A stretch of 64,000 bases of DNA from JAHJFW01 sp964595075 (GCA_964595075.1 CAZQNT010000001.1:40897-104896), one strand, 5' to 3'; counted from the first letter of the stretch, positions 42,001-50,056 are shown. Translations and numbers: made by a program. The notes: generated by a model from the sequence alone, not told the origin.

Positions 42001-43827
42001 ATGCCAACGGTTCTGTATGTGATGCGTGACGACGGGTACATGACGGAGCCGATGAGCGTGATGCTGCTCTCGGCGCTCGCACAGCGGTGTGGATGGTCAT
42101 CGCGACTCGCACTGTTGGAAAGGGACGACATCACCGACGTAGTGAAGAAACTCAGACCGGATGTGGTGGCGTTTAGCGCCATCACCGGTTCCCATCAGGC
42201 GTTTCTGACGGCTAACGCCGCGATCAAGAGGGCGGCGCCTTCCGTGAAGACGGTGATTGGCGGACCGTACGCAACGTTCCGCCCGACCGTCATTATGGAC
42301 TATCCGTTCGACGCGCTTGGCGTGGGCGAATGCGATGACTCGTGGCCCGAGCTTTTGCGGGCACTGGAGGCAGGCGCCTCCATCGACAACATATCCAACA
42401 TCATCACGCCGGAAAACGCATCACGCGTGCTTCGGCGATCGCTCACCGACGCGAGCGGATGGATGATCACGCCTGAACACCTGCGCCCGCGCAAGACCGA
42501 TCTGGACGACCTGCCGTTCATGGACAGGGAGCTGGTGTACGCGAACACCGCGTTCAAGGTTCGTCCCAAGCGAACCATGATGGCGGGCCGCGGATGTCCG
42601 TTTCGTTGCACGTATTGCTTCGAGCACGCGTGGAACGAGATGTACCAGGGCAAGGGTAAGGTTTTCCAGAAGATGAGCGTTCCTCGTCTCATGGAAGAGC
42701 TCATGCAGCTCAAGCGTAACTGGGACACGCGCTACATCAAGTGGTATGACGACGTTTTTCCGGTCCTCGACGAGGATTGGCTCGAAGAATTCGCAGAGGC
42801 ATATCCTCGCGACGTCGGTCTGCCGTTTCACTGCCTCGTCCGCGCAGAGATGGTCACGGAGCACCGGCTCAAGCTTCTCAAGAAGGCGGGCATCTCGTCA
42901 CTATCCATGTCGGTCGAGGCCGGAAATCCTTTCGTACGGGATTACGTTCTCATCCGAGACATGACCGACGAAGATATGCGGAAGGCGTTCGCTTTGTGCC
43001 GCGAATTCCGCATTCCGACAATGACAAACTCCATCCTCGGAGTTCCGGCGCCGACCCTTCCCAATGTCAACGCGCCAAGGGAAGTGTACGAAGGCCAGCT
43101 TGCGAAGGTGCTGTCAGTCGCTGCTGAAGTTGACCCAAAGCGGTCGAAGAAGAGGAAGCGTCTCGGGGAAGTTGTCGCCGAGGTGCGTAAATCCGCTCCG
43201 GACGAGCGTGGTGCGCGTAGCGCGGTTGACGCAGTGCTGCGCGATGCCGGAGTTCGCGCGACGTACATCGAGTACGACGAGGACTCGGTGAGGTATTGCG
43301 CGGATCGCCAGGTGAGCTTCGGTGAATTTCCCATGTTCTTCCCCTATCAAGGGACGCAACTTGGGAACTACGCCGTTCGCCACGGGTATTTCGACGGCAA
43401 TTACGACGAGTTGCCGGCGAGCTACCAAACCACGTCGCCGCTCGAGTGCTACACGGACGGCGAGAAGCGCGTGCAGCAGAATTTGGCGCTCTTGGGTACG
43501 ATCGTGCTCTTCTTCGCTGGGAGCTACAATCCGATCCTGAATGCGCTGGCGAAGCCGGTTTCGAGGCTGGCGATTGACGTGTTGTCGCGTCTTCCATTCA
43601 CGAGCTTGTACTTGCGGGCGTATTCGGTGACGAAGAACACCATGCAGGCAGGGAGGATCTACCGCCTCCCGTACAGGTTCCGTGAGCGACTGAACGACCT
43701 GTGGACCAATTACAAGCTGGATTGGTTCAAACAGACCACCAAGGCAGAAGAGGTGGATGTCGACCGTCGCGTCTTTCCAGGGGATCGCCCCGGCGGCCAA
43801 ACCTTGGGCGGTCCTCCGTCCACCTGA
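42001..43827 (+). CDS. B12-binding-type radical SAM protein
   Basis: 608 residues. Residues 1-150 look like a cobalamin-binding Rossmann domain: 'GYMTEPMSVMLLSALAQRCG', 'DVVAFSAITGSHQAF' and 'KTVIGGPYATFRP'; no DxHxxG is seen, common in this group. The Fe-S motif is C199-x3-C203-x2-C206 in 'CPFRCTYC', then 'WYDDVFPVLDEDW' and 'SMSVEAGNPFVRDYV'. A lysine/arginine-rich insert near residues 375-430 is unusual. Hydrophobic stretches near 500-545 could bind membrane. Such enzymes methylate unactivated carbons or rearrange substrates. Single-gene unit with its own SD and terminator. Confidence 0.8.
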   Translation: MPTVLYVMRDDGYMTEPMSVMLLSALAQRCGWSSRLALLERDDITDVVKKLRPDVVAFSAITGSHQAFLTANAAIKRAAPSVKTVIGGPYATFRPTVIMDYPFDALGVGECDDSWPELLRALEAGASIDNISNIITPENASRVLRRSLTDASGWMITPEHLRPRKTDLDDLPFMDRELVYANTAFKVRPKRTMMAGRGCPFRCTYCFEHAWNEMYQGKGKVFQKMSVPRLMEELMQLKRNWDTRYIKWYDDVFPVLDEDWLEEFAEAYPRDVGLPFHCLVRAEMVTEHRLKLLKKAGISSLSMSVEAGNPFVRDYVLIRDMTDEDMRKAFALCREFRIPTMTNSILGVPAPTLPNVNAPREVYEGQLAKVLSVAAEVDPKRSKKRKRLGEVVAEVRKSAPDERGARSAVDAVLRDAGVRATYIEYDEDSVRYCADRQVSFGEFPMFFPYQGTQLGNYAVRHGYFDGNYDELPASYQTTSPLECYTDGEKRVQQNLALLGTIVLFFAGSYNPILNALAKPVSRLAIDVLSRLPFTSLYLRAYSVTKNTMQAGRIYRLPYRFRERLNDLWTNYKLDWFKQTTKAEEVDVDRRVFPGDRPGGQTLGGPPST

Positions 43828-43847
43828 CCGAAAGGTCTTCCATCGTG

Positions 43848-43878
43848 AAGCGGCCGACACTCGTCGAGCCGCTTTTTT
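43848..43878 (+). terminator. Intrinsic terminator after the B12-radical SAM gene
   Basis: Stem AAGCGGC / GCCGCTT with an inner CGAC/GTCG helix, followed by T6. Confidence 0.85.
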
Positions 43879-43879
43879 C

Positions 43880-43908
43880 TTGCGCAAATGATAGATTTTT
43901 AGTAGAGT
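43880..43908 (+). promoter_or_regulatory. Promoter of the GT2 gene at 43920
   Basis: TTGCGC (43880-43885), 17-nt spacer, TAGAGT (43903-43908), then 11 nt to the ATG. Leader about 5 nt, no SD. Confidence 0.45.
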
Positions 43909-43919
43909 CACATAATTAC

Positions 43920-44639
43920 ATGGATATTTCATTAAGTATTATCGTACCTGCTCTGAACGAGGCGAAGAATATCGAAGCTGCGATTGGCGGCGCTTTAAGT
44001 TCATTGAAGGACGCGAATATCACGGATTTCGAATTTCTAGTCATGACGTGTCTTGATCGTGATCTCAAAAGCGATGGCACGGTTGACATTGTTAGACGGC
44101 TCGCCGAACAAGATTCGCGTATCCGTTCAATTCACGTTGATGGATATCAGAAGCTTGGAGAAAAATATCGTAACGCGGTTCGATTGGCATCGAAAGAATA
44201 TTGCATGATGATTCCAGGGGACAATGAAAATGATCCCGCGTCTTTTCCGGTGATATTTTCCAATATCGGGAAAGCGGATATGGTTGTATCGTACACCTCC
44301 AATCCCGAAGAACGCCCCTTGTATCGCAGGTTAATTTCACGAACGTACACGACTTGTTTGAATATTTTATTTTGGCACCGTATGCCTTATTACAACGGGA
44401 TCAACGTTTATCGTTCTGAGGATCTTCGCAACGCTTTGCCGCACACCGACAGCTTCGCGTACGCCGCTGAAATTTTACTGACTCTGTTAAAGCGAAAAAG
44501 GACGTATGTTGTTGTTCCAGCGCGCGTTCAATTTCGTTTTGGAAAAACAAAAGCGCTTGGATGGAACAGTCTGAAAAGCGTTGTAGCGGCGATTCTTCGT
44601 TTGAGAACCAGGCTTGCATTTAAGAGTAAGGATAAATAA
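43920..44639 (+). CDS. GT2-family glycosyltransferase
   Basis: 239 residues from ATG 43920. 'LSIIVPALNEAKNIEAAI' is the GT-A start, 'LGEKYRNAVRLASKEYCMMIPGDNEND' holds the donor-site acidic residues in place of DxD. No C-terminal transmembrane helices are obvious. It likely transfers one sugar to the growing lipid-linked unit. The frame is open further upstream into the B12-radical SAM gene, but the terminator and promoter in between fix the start. Next gene follows after 4 nt. Confidence 0.75.
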   Translation: MDISLSIIVPALNEAKNIEAAIGGALSSLKDANITDFEFLVMTCLDRDLKSDGTVDIVRRLAEQDSRIRSIHVDGYQKLGEKYRNAVRLASKEYCMMIPGDNENDPASFPVIFSNIGKADMVVSYTSNPEERPLYRRLISRTYTTCLNILFWHRMPYYNGINVYRSEDLRNALPHTDSFAYAAEILLTLLKRKRTYVVVPARVQFRFGKTKALGWNSLKSVVAAILRLRTRLAFKSKDK

Positions 44640-44643
44640 AACT

Positions 44644-45558
44644 ATGTTATATCTAGTAACCGGAGGTGCTGGATTTGTGGGCAGCAATTTGACGGAGGAA
44701 TTACTTCGTCAAGGTCATAGCGTTCGGATAATCGACAATCTTTCAACCGGCAAAAAGGAGAACATTCAATCAGGCGCTGAATTTTTTGAATTGGATTTTA
44801 CGAATTTGGAAGCAATTCGTCCGGCATTTGCCGGAGTGGACGGAGTTTTTCATGTTGGTGCTCTTCCGCGCGTTCCATTTTCAATAGAGCAACCCGTAGC
44901 TTCTTCGGAAGCGAATATATTTGGAACGCTGAATGTTTTGGTAGCCGCGCGTGATGCCGGGGTAAAAAGATTCGTTTATTCTGCTTCGTCGTCGGCGTAT
45001 GGCGGAAGTCCGGATATGCCATACACACCGGATATGAAAGTGAATTTACTAAGCCCCTACGCCGTTCAAAAGTATGTTGGAGAATTATTTGCGGAGCAGT
45101 TTGCGCGACTATACGGAATGGAGACGGTTTCACTTCGGTATTTTAACGTTTATGGTCCACGCATGGCCGATGAAGGCGCATACGTGACAGTGATCTCGAT
45201 TTTTGCGCGGCAAAGAAAGAACGGCCAGCCGCTTACGATAGCAGGTGACGGTGAACAGACTCGCGATATGACGCACGTTTCAGACGTGGTTAACGCGAAT
45301 ATCTTGTCCATGCAGTCACCCAATGTTGGAAAAGGGGAGGTGTTGAATGTCGGCACCGGAACGCGACATTCTATAAATAAAATAGCAGGGATAGTTGGTG
45401 GGGAAACTACGCACATCCCGTCACGACTCGGTGATCCGCATGATTCACTCGCAGACATTTCTCTTACCAAGGAACTTCTCGGGTGGGAGCCGAAGATGCA
45501 ATTCGACAATGGACTCCGCGATACTTTGCGTTTGTTGGGAGTGGAGCCGGCGAAGTAG
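44644..45558 (+). CDS. UDP-sugar 4-epimerase-like SDR
   Basis: 304 residues from ATG 44644. 'LVTGGAGFVGSNLTEELL', 'IIDNLSTGKKENI' and 'SASSSAYGGSP' plus 'YAVQK' (YxxxK). 'RYFNVYGPRM' and 'IAGDGEQTRDMTHVSDVV' are typical of GalE/WbpP-type C4-epimerases for UDP-hexoses or UDP-HexNAc. It follows the GT2 gene with 4 nt between and is convergent with the sugar transferase gene. Confidence 0.82.
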   Translation: MLYLVTGGAGFVGSNLTEELLRQGHSVRIIDNLSTGKKENIQSGAEFFELDFTNLEAIRPAFAGVDGVFHVGALPRVPFSIEQPVASSEANIFGTLNVLVAARDAGVKRFVYSASSSAYGGSPDMPYTPDMKVNLLSPYAVQKYVGELFAEQFARLYGMETVSLRYFNVYGPRMADEGAYVTVISIFARQRKNGQPLTIAGDGEQTRDMTHVSDVVNANILSMQSPNVGKGEVLNVGTGTRHSINKIAGIVGGETTHIPSRLGDPHDSLADISLTKELLGWEPKMQFDNGLRDTLRLLGVEPAK

Positions 45559-45559
45559 A

Positions 45560-46939
45560 TTACGTTCCCTGTCTTCTAAGCACTATCGCGATAGTTTTTA
45601 ACAATATCGCCATATCCAAAAGCGGCGAGCGGTGTTTGATGTAGTAGACGTCGTATTGGAGTTTTTTTAGGTTGTCTTCGAGCGATGCGGTCGGCGTAAG
45701 AAAGCGGACTTGAGCCCAGCCGGTGAGGCCGGGGCGAGTAAGATGGCGCAGAGCGTAATACGGCATGCGCTCCGTCAGTTGCTCGACGAATTCAGGCCGT
45801 TCCGGACGCGGACCGATAAAAGAAAGATCTCCGCGCAATACGTTCCAGATTTGCGGGAACTCGTCGATACGGAGTTGACGCAAGACGCGGCCGACGGCAA
45901 AAAGTCTCGGATCCGTCCTGGAGTTTGCCGTAAACTGCGGACCGTTGATTTCCGAATTAACATGCATGGTGCGGAATTTCCAGATGCGGAATTGTTTGCC
46001 GAATTTGCCCAAACGGATTTGGGAATAGAGAGTGGGTCCCGGGGAAGAGATTTTAATAATTAATGCTACGATCGGATAAAGTATCAGAGTGATTATTCCG
46101 AAAGGCACCGCCATCAAGATATCTCCTATACGTTTTGCCATCTCGTACCATGCTTTTTCGTTTTCACGCAGGTGTTCCAAAAACCAAGTTTGCGAAACGT
46201 ATTCAAGAGGTATGCGTCCGGTTATAGTCTCTTCCAGCGCGGTTCTGTCGAGTAGCGTCACGGGAAGAAAAAGTGTCTTGTACAGCGCGTCTCGAAGTCC
46301 AGGGATGTCATCCGGTTTGTGACCGAGCAGTACGGTGTGAATGTTTCGATCGTTGATAATTTTTTCGATATTGTCGAGCGACGAATACCACGCGACCTCG
46401 GAATCCTCGAAGCGCGAATTCGGCGTTGTTTCCAAAACGGCAACGAGATGGAATCCGAAAGCCGATCTCTCGAGCATCGCTCGTATTTTTGCGGCGTCCA
46501 TTCCGCTTCCGATGAACAGCACGCGGTTTCGGAATAATTTGTTTGCGACCAGTCGGTTGTAACCGAGACGCCATCCGTAACCGAGTAGGAGGACTATCGC
46601 GAAATAAAGAAAGAGATTCGTACGAGGTTCAATACCGAATATTGGGATGAGATAGAAAAAGGCGAACGCGGCAGCCAGGTTCGCGATCATTCCTTCCAAA
46701 TAAAGGCGGAAAAACTTGATGCCGTTTTTCAGGACGTTAAAATCGTAGAGTCCGGCGACGTAAGATCCTACTACCCATAGCATGCTGACGACCCCGAAAG
46801 GAAGCGCGTGAAGATCCCATGCGCTCTGTTCCACGCGGCCGTATCGAAGAAGAAGCGTCAAAAGCAGCGCTACCTGAAAGATGATCAGGTCGCCTGTAAC
46901 CAGTAGAAGTTGCTTGAATCTAATGCCAAGTCTTAACAT
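45560..46939 (-). CDS. Initiating polyprenyl-phosphate glycosylphosphotransferase (WbaP/GumD-like)
   Basis: 460 residues from ATG 46939 with AAGGA 7 nt upstream. Four or five N-terminal transmembrane helices ('LLLVTGDLIIFQVALLLTLLLRYG' first) lead to a CoA_binding_3-like cytosolic domain ('VLFIGSGMDAAKIRAML'). The C-terminal bacterial sugar transferase domain has 'KRIGDILMAVPFG', 'WKFRTM', 'LRQLRIDEFPQIWNVLRGDLSFIGPRPERPEF' and 'RPGLTGWAQV'. It loads the first sugar-phosphate onto undecaprenyl phosphate, starting repeat-unit assembly. The frame extends upstream to 47152 only through a dispersed repeat, which is rejected as coding. Confidence 0.9.
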   Translation of the reverse strand: MLRLGIRFKQLLLVTGDLIIFQVALLLTLLLRYGRVEQSAWDLHALPFGVVSMLWVVGSYVAGLYDFNVLKNGIKFFRLYLEGMIANLAAAFAFFYLIPIFGIEPRTNLFLYFAIVLLLGYGWRLGYNRLVANKLFRNRVLFIGSGMDAAKIRAMLERSAFGFHLVAVLETTPNSRFEDSEVAWYSSLDNIEKIINDRNIHTVLLGHKPDDIPGLRDALYKTLFLPVTLLDRTALEETITGRIPLEYVSQTWFLEHLRENEKAWYEMAKRIGDILMAVPFGIITLILYPIVALIIKISSPGPTLYSQIRLGKFGKQFRIWKFRTMHVNSEINGPQFTANSRTDPRLFAVGRVLRQLRIDEFPQIWNVLRGDLSFIGPRPERPEFVEQLTERMPYYALRHLTRPGLTGWAQVRFLTPTASLEDNLKKLQYDVYYIKHRSPLLDMAILLKTIAIVLRRQGT

Positions 46940-47007
46940 GGTGAGTATCCTTGCACATATTTCGGAATTTGTGGAGGTTGCAGATGAACTCGTTGAAACA
47001 TGCACAG

Positions 47008-47087
47008 TGTCATTCCCGCGCAGGCGGGAATCCAGATCAAAGGGAGAATTTTTCACTGTCTGGATCCCCGCCTCCGCGAGGATGACA
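47008..47087. repeat. 80-bp MITE-like dispersed repeat, copy 1
   Basis: Begins TGTCATTCCCGCG and ends CGCGAGGATGACA, with internal GGGAATCCAG and CTGGATCCCCG arms. An inverted copy lies at 62079-62156; both share a ~35-nt 3' half (TTTCACTGTCTGGAT onward) with one mismatch. No ORF inside. Its translation produces the spurious N-terminal extension of the sugar transferase gene. The rest of 46940-47194 holds only the GtrA promoter. Confidence 0.85.
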
Positions 47088-47181
47088 ATGAGGATGTATC
47101 CATTCCCAATAAGGCGGAAGAACGACAAAAATAATGCATCCGTTTTCGTCAATCGATTTGTCCTTCTTCATGCCTTTGCGG

Positions 47182-47187
47182 TAGAAT
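47182..47187 (+). promoter_or_regulatory. -10 box of the GtrA-like gene, leaderless
   Basis: TAGAAT preceded by GG and followed by 7 nt to the ATG at 47195. A weak TTGTCC lies ~18 nt upstream. Confidence 0.45.
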
Positions 47188-47194
47188 TGTTTTT

Positions 47195-47632
47195 ATGTTT
47201 CTGAAAATCATCCATTTCATCAAACGGGAGAAGCTGATGCTTGGTCGTTATTTGTTCGTGGGCGGAAGCTCTTTTGCCGTGAAAATCGGAGTATACGCGG
47301 TTTTGTCTCGATTGCTTTGGGTGACGGGACCGCGGACTTTCGAAAATATAATCGCAATAATATTCGCAGTGATATACAACTATACGCTTCATCGGTTTTG
47401 GACTTTTAAACATCAAGAGCCGGCATCCGGGTCAGTCGGACGATACGTTGCGGTTGTTCTCGCCGGTAACGCGCTTGACGCGACGTTTTTTTACATCGGC
47501 CACGACCTTCTAGGAATATACGATTTTCTCACGATCATCCTTTCAACAGGACTCCTTTCCTGCATATCCTTTTTCACGCACCGTCTTTTCACGTTTCACA
47601 ATGATCCGTGGAAACGGAAAGAGCGCCTGTAG
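47195..47632 (+). CDS. GtrA-family membrane protein
   Basis: 145 residues with four hydrophobic helices. 'GRYLFVGGSSFAVKIGVYAVL' and 'IAIIFAVIYNYTLHRFWTFK', then 'FFTHRLFTFHN' are the two repeated signature blocks of GtrA (PF04138). GtrA proteins are proposed to flip polyprenyl-phosphate sugars made by GtrB-like GT2 enzymes, of which the window has at least two. The stop codon TAG at 47630-47632 is supplied by the repeat element that follows. Confidence 0.88.
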   Translation: MFLKIIHFIKREKLMLGRYLFVGGSSFAVKIGVYAVLSRLLWVTGPRTFENIIAIIFAVIYNYTLHRFWTFKHQEPASGSVGRYVAVVLAGNALDATFFYIGHDLLGIYDFLTIILSTGLLSCISFFTHRLFTFHNDPWKRKERL

Positions 47633-47700
47633 GGGCGGGGTCTTCCCGCCCTCCCCGCATTCATCCGCATTCGGGGAGGGCGCGCGCCATGCGCCCCTAC
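47629..47700. repeat. GTAGGGGCG repeat element, full copy
   Basis: 72 bp with terminal inverted repeats GTAGGGGCG / CGCCCCTAC and an inner hairpin CCCTCCCCG / CGGGGAGGG. Related copies: 59837-59892 (longer, opposite orientation) and 54632-54656 (inside a GT4 gene). REP-type element; a short remnant GGCGCCCCTAC is also near 50836. Confidence 0.85.
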
Positions 47701-47721
47701 CTAGACGTTGATCGTTGCGCG

Positions 47722-47750
47722 TTTAACGTTCAACGACCATGTGGTAGAAT
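47722..47750 (+). promoter_or_regulatory. Promoter of the UXS-like tandem pair, leaderless
   Basis: TTTAAC (47722-47727), 17-nt spacer, extended -10 TGGTAGAAT (hexamer 47745-47750), then 6 nt to the ATG at 47757. Confidence 0.55.
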
Positions 47751-47756
47751 ATCGCC

Positions 47757-48764
47757 ATGTCGAAACAATTGTTTGAGCGTAGGAACGTGCTTGTCACCGG
47801 TGGGGCGGGTTTTATAGGTTCGCATTTGTGCGACCGGCTCGTGAAAGAGGCGCACGTTATCTGCGTTGATAATTTTATAACGAGCTCCGAGTCCAACATC
47901 GACCACCTTTTGCAGGATTCGAATTTTGAGTTTATCAATCACGACATCACGCAGCCGCTCGATCTTCTGAAGTATTCCGAACTCGAGCGATTCAAGGTGC
48001 GATTTCAGGGCGTGCAGGAGATTTATCATTTGGCTTGCCCTATATCGAAACGTCATTTTGATGATTTTAAGATCGCGACGGTTTTGACAAATTCCATAGG
48101 AGTAAAAAACGTTTTGGATATAGCGGTAGAACACGGCGCGAAAGTGTTATACGCTTCGTCCAGCGTGTTATACGGTCCGCGCAGCAACGGTTCGCACGTG
48201 AAAGAAACGGACGAATGTCATCTCGATCACCTGACGTCTCGCGGAGCGTACGACGAGGGCAAGCGTTTTTCAGAGGCCATCCTTCAGACCTATGCCAGCG
48301 TGTACGCACTCGACGTGAAGATAGCGCGAATTTTTCGTTCGTACGGTCCAAGAATGAAGATTTTCGATGGCAACCTGATTCCGGACATTATACTTTCCGC
48401 GTTGGAGGATAAGGATATCGTTTTGACCGGCAACGAGGATAGCCGCGTTTCCATGGCTTATGTGAACGACATTGTTGACGGTCTCGTGCGGCTGATGTCT
48501 ACTCCTATCGACGTTACGCTCGTAAATCTCGGTTCGGATAACGACGTAAGGTTGGTTGCTATCGCGCAACACGTGCTGGAAATTATTGGTTCAAGTTCTC
48601 GAATTCGTTTTGAGCCGCCAGGCCCGTACCAAACCGAAGCTCCGTTGCCGGACATTACGCGCGCAAGGGAAATTCTTGGGTGGCTGCCTCTAGTAAGATT
48701 GGAAGATGGATTAAAAAAAATGATCGACTATGCCAAATCCCACAGACAACAAGTCAGCTTCTAA
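47757..48764 (+). CDS. UDP-glucuronate decarboxylase (UXS)-like SDR, copy 1
   Basis: 335 residues. 'VLVTGGAGFIGSHLCDRLV', 'CVDNFITSSESNIDHLL', 'EIYHLACPIS', 'LYASSSVLYGPRS', 'YDEGKRFSEA' (YxxxK) and 'ARIFRSYGPRMKIFDGN' follow the UXS pattern closely, including the YDEGKR active site. The usual product is UDP-xylose. The ACPASP motif is 'ACPISKRH', so specificity may differ. It is the first of two tandem paralogues that overlap by ~35 nt. Confidence 0.8.
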   Translation: MSKQLFERRNVLVTGGAGFIGSHLCDRLVKEAHVICVDNFITSSESNIDHLLQDSNFEFINHDITQPLDLLKYSELERFKVRFQGVQEIYHLACPISKRHFDDFKIATVLTNSIGVKNVLDIAVEHGAKVLYASSSVLYGPRSNGSHVKETDECHLDHLTSRGAYDEGKRFSEAILQTYASVYALDVKIARIFRSYGPRMKIFDGNLIPDIILSALEDKDIVLTGNEDSRVSMAYVNDIVDGLVRLMSTPIDVTLVNLGSDNDVRLVAIAQHVLEIIGSSSRIRFEPPGPYQTEAPLPDITRAREILGWLPLVRLEDGLKKMIDYAKSHRQQVSF

Positions 48765-49797
48765 TACTATGGCGGAAAAAAACTCCGAAGGAATGGAAAA
48801 GAAGAACGTATTGGTAACGGGAGGCGCCGGTTTTATCGGCTCCTTTCTGTGCGAAAAACTATTAGCGGACTCGCGCGTAATCTGTCTCGATAATTTTACT
48901 ACTTCGCAGGAATCAAACATAGACCACCTTTTGAAGAACGGAGATTTCGAATTTATCCGGCAAGATATTAACGCGCCGTTCGATCTCGAGGCGTTTCCGG
49001 AGCTCGCGCGATTTAAGTTAAAGTTTCAAGGCATTCATGAGATCTACCATCTCGCGTGTCCTACGAGTCCGAAAAAATTCGATCAGTTCAAAATGCAGAC
49101 GCTGCTCGCGAATTCTTTGGGAATGAAAAACGCGTTAGATCTGGCCGTGAAATACGGAGCGAAATTTTTGCTTTCATCAACCTCGGTCGTATACGGACCA
49201 AGGCCGGCAGACGGTCACGCTTTCGTTGAGACGGAGTTTGGCGCGGTTGATATGCTCAGTCCGCGTTCCTGCTATGACGAAGGAAGGCGTTTCGCGGAGA
49301 CGTGCGTCGCGACATACGAGCAGGTTCATGGCGTGGACGTTCGCATAGCAAGGGTTTTTCGCACATACGGTCCTCGAATGATGTTGTTCGATGGACAGAT
49401 GATTCCGGATTTTATCACCAACGCTTTGGATAATCAGGATCTCGTGATTTACGGCGACGAAACATTTCGCACGTCGCTCACTTACGTTTCAGACGTGGTC
49501 GACGGACTAATAAAGCTCATGGGGGCTCCAAAGGGTATCGGTCCGGTAAATATCGGAAGCGATCTGGAAATTCCTCTCGTTGACGTGGCGCAGCGCATTA
49601 TCGAGATGACCGGCTCAACGTCACGCATAACGTTCCAGCCGCCGCTTCTTTTCATGACTCCGCTCGGAATCCCGAGTTTGGCAAAAGCAAAAGATCAACT
49701 CGGATGGCTTCCGCTTGTGACGGTTGACGCGGGCTTGAAGCAGACTATTGATTATACGATCGCGCACAAAGGACTGTTGGGATTTAAGGTTTCTTGA
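48730..49797 (+). CDS. UDP-glucuronate decarboxylase (UXS)-like SDR, copy 2
   Basis: 355 residues as drawn; starts at 48769 or 48793 are also possible because 'KKNVLVTGGAGFIGSFLCEKLL' begins only at residue ~23. 'EIYHLACPTSPKKF' matches UXS better than copy 1, and 'YDEGRRFAET' has Arg in place of the Lys of YxxxK's neighbour while YxxxR is seen at the catalytic site (Y-D-E-G-R). That Lys-to-Arg change could affect NAD chemistry. Copies 1 and 2 are alike along their length, a tandem duplication that has diverged. Confidence 0.78.
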   Translation: MPNPTDNKSASNTMAEKNSEGMEKKNVLVTGGAGFIGSFLCEKLLADSRVICLDNFTTSQESNIDHLLKNGDFEFIRQDINAPFDLEAFPELARFKLKFQGIHEIYHLACPTSPKKFDQFKMQTLLANSLGMKNALDLAVKYGAKFLLSSTSVVYGPRPADGHAFVETEFGAVDMLSPRSCYDEGRRFAETCVATYEQVHGVDVRIARVFRTYGPRMMLFDGQMIPDFITNALDNQDLVIYGDETFRTSLTYVSDVVDGLIKLMGAPKGIGPVNIGSDLEIPLVDVAQRIIEMTGSTSRITFQPPLLFMTPLGIPSLAKAKDQLGWLPLVTVDAGLKQTIDYTIAHKGLLGFKVS

Positions 49798-49830
49798 TTT
49801 GTTTAAAACCGGATTCATCCAATATACAAA

Positions 49831-49864
49831 CACGCAAAAAGCGCCTATAGGCGCTTTTTGCGTG
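49831..49864. terminator. Palindrome 1 with GCCTATAGGC core, likely bidirectional terminator
   Basis: A perfect 34-bp palindrome: arms CACGCAAAAAGC / GCTTTTTGCGTG around the core GCCTATAGGC (49842-49851). The T5 tract lies within the right arm. It sits 34 nt after the second UXS-like gene. Two more palindromes with the same core lie downstream. Confidence 0.75.
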
Positions 49865-49925
49865 TAATTAATCCACGCGTGTAGTTTGATATTGGTATTT
49901 GAACTCATAGCGAGTTTTCACTCAC

Positions 49926-49959
49926 TGTCATTCCCCCGATAGCCATCGGGGGAATGACA
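49926..49959. repeat. 34-bp TGTCATTCCC hairpin
   Basis: Perfect inverted repeat TGTCATTCCCCCGAT / ATCGGGGGAATGACA with 4-nt loop. Its ends match those of the 80-bp MITE-like elements, so it may be a minimal derivative. Confidence 0.75.
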
Positions 49960-50018
49960 AATTTGACCGTGTATAGCTACGAAACTAACGAAACCCACAA
50001 TGAGTTAATTATTCTATA

Positions 50019-50056
50019 GACGGACAAAATGTGCCTATAGGCACATTTTGTCCGTC
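50019..50056. repeat. Palindrome 2 with GCCTATAGGC core
   Basis: A perfect 38-bp palindrome with arms GACGGACAAAATGT / ACATTTTGTCCGTC around GCCTATAGGC. No T-tract follows, so termination is less obvious than for palindrome 1. Confidence 0.8.

Noticed and set aside
43114..43932. 272-residue antisense open frame opposite the B12-radical SAM gene
   Set aside because: Starts across a terminator and promoter of the opposite strand and has no recognisable domain.
46940..47152. N-terminal 71-residue extension of the sugar transferase reading frame
   Set aside because: It is the translation of the dispersed repeat ('AEAGIQ...SRLRGND'), and a good SD and Met at 46939 begin the conserved protein.
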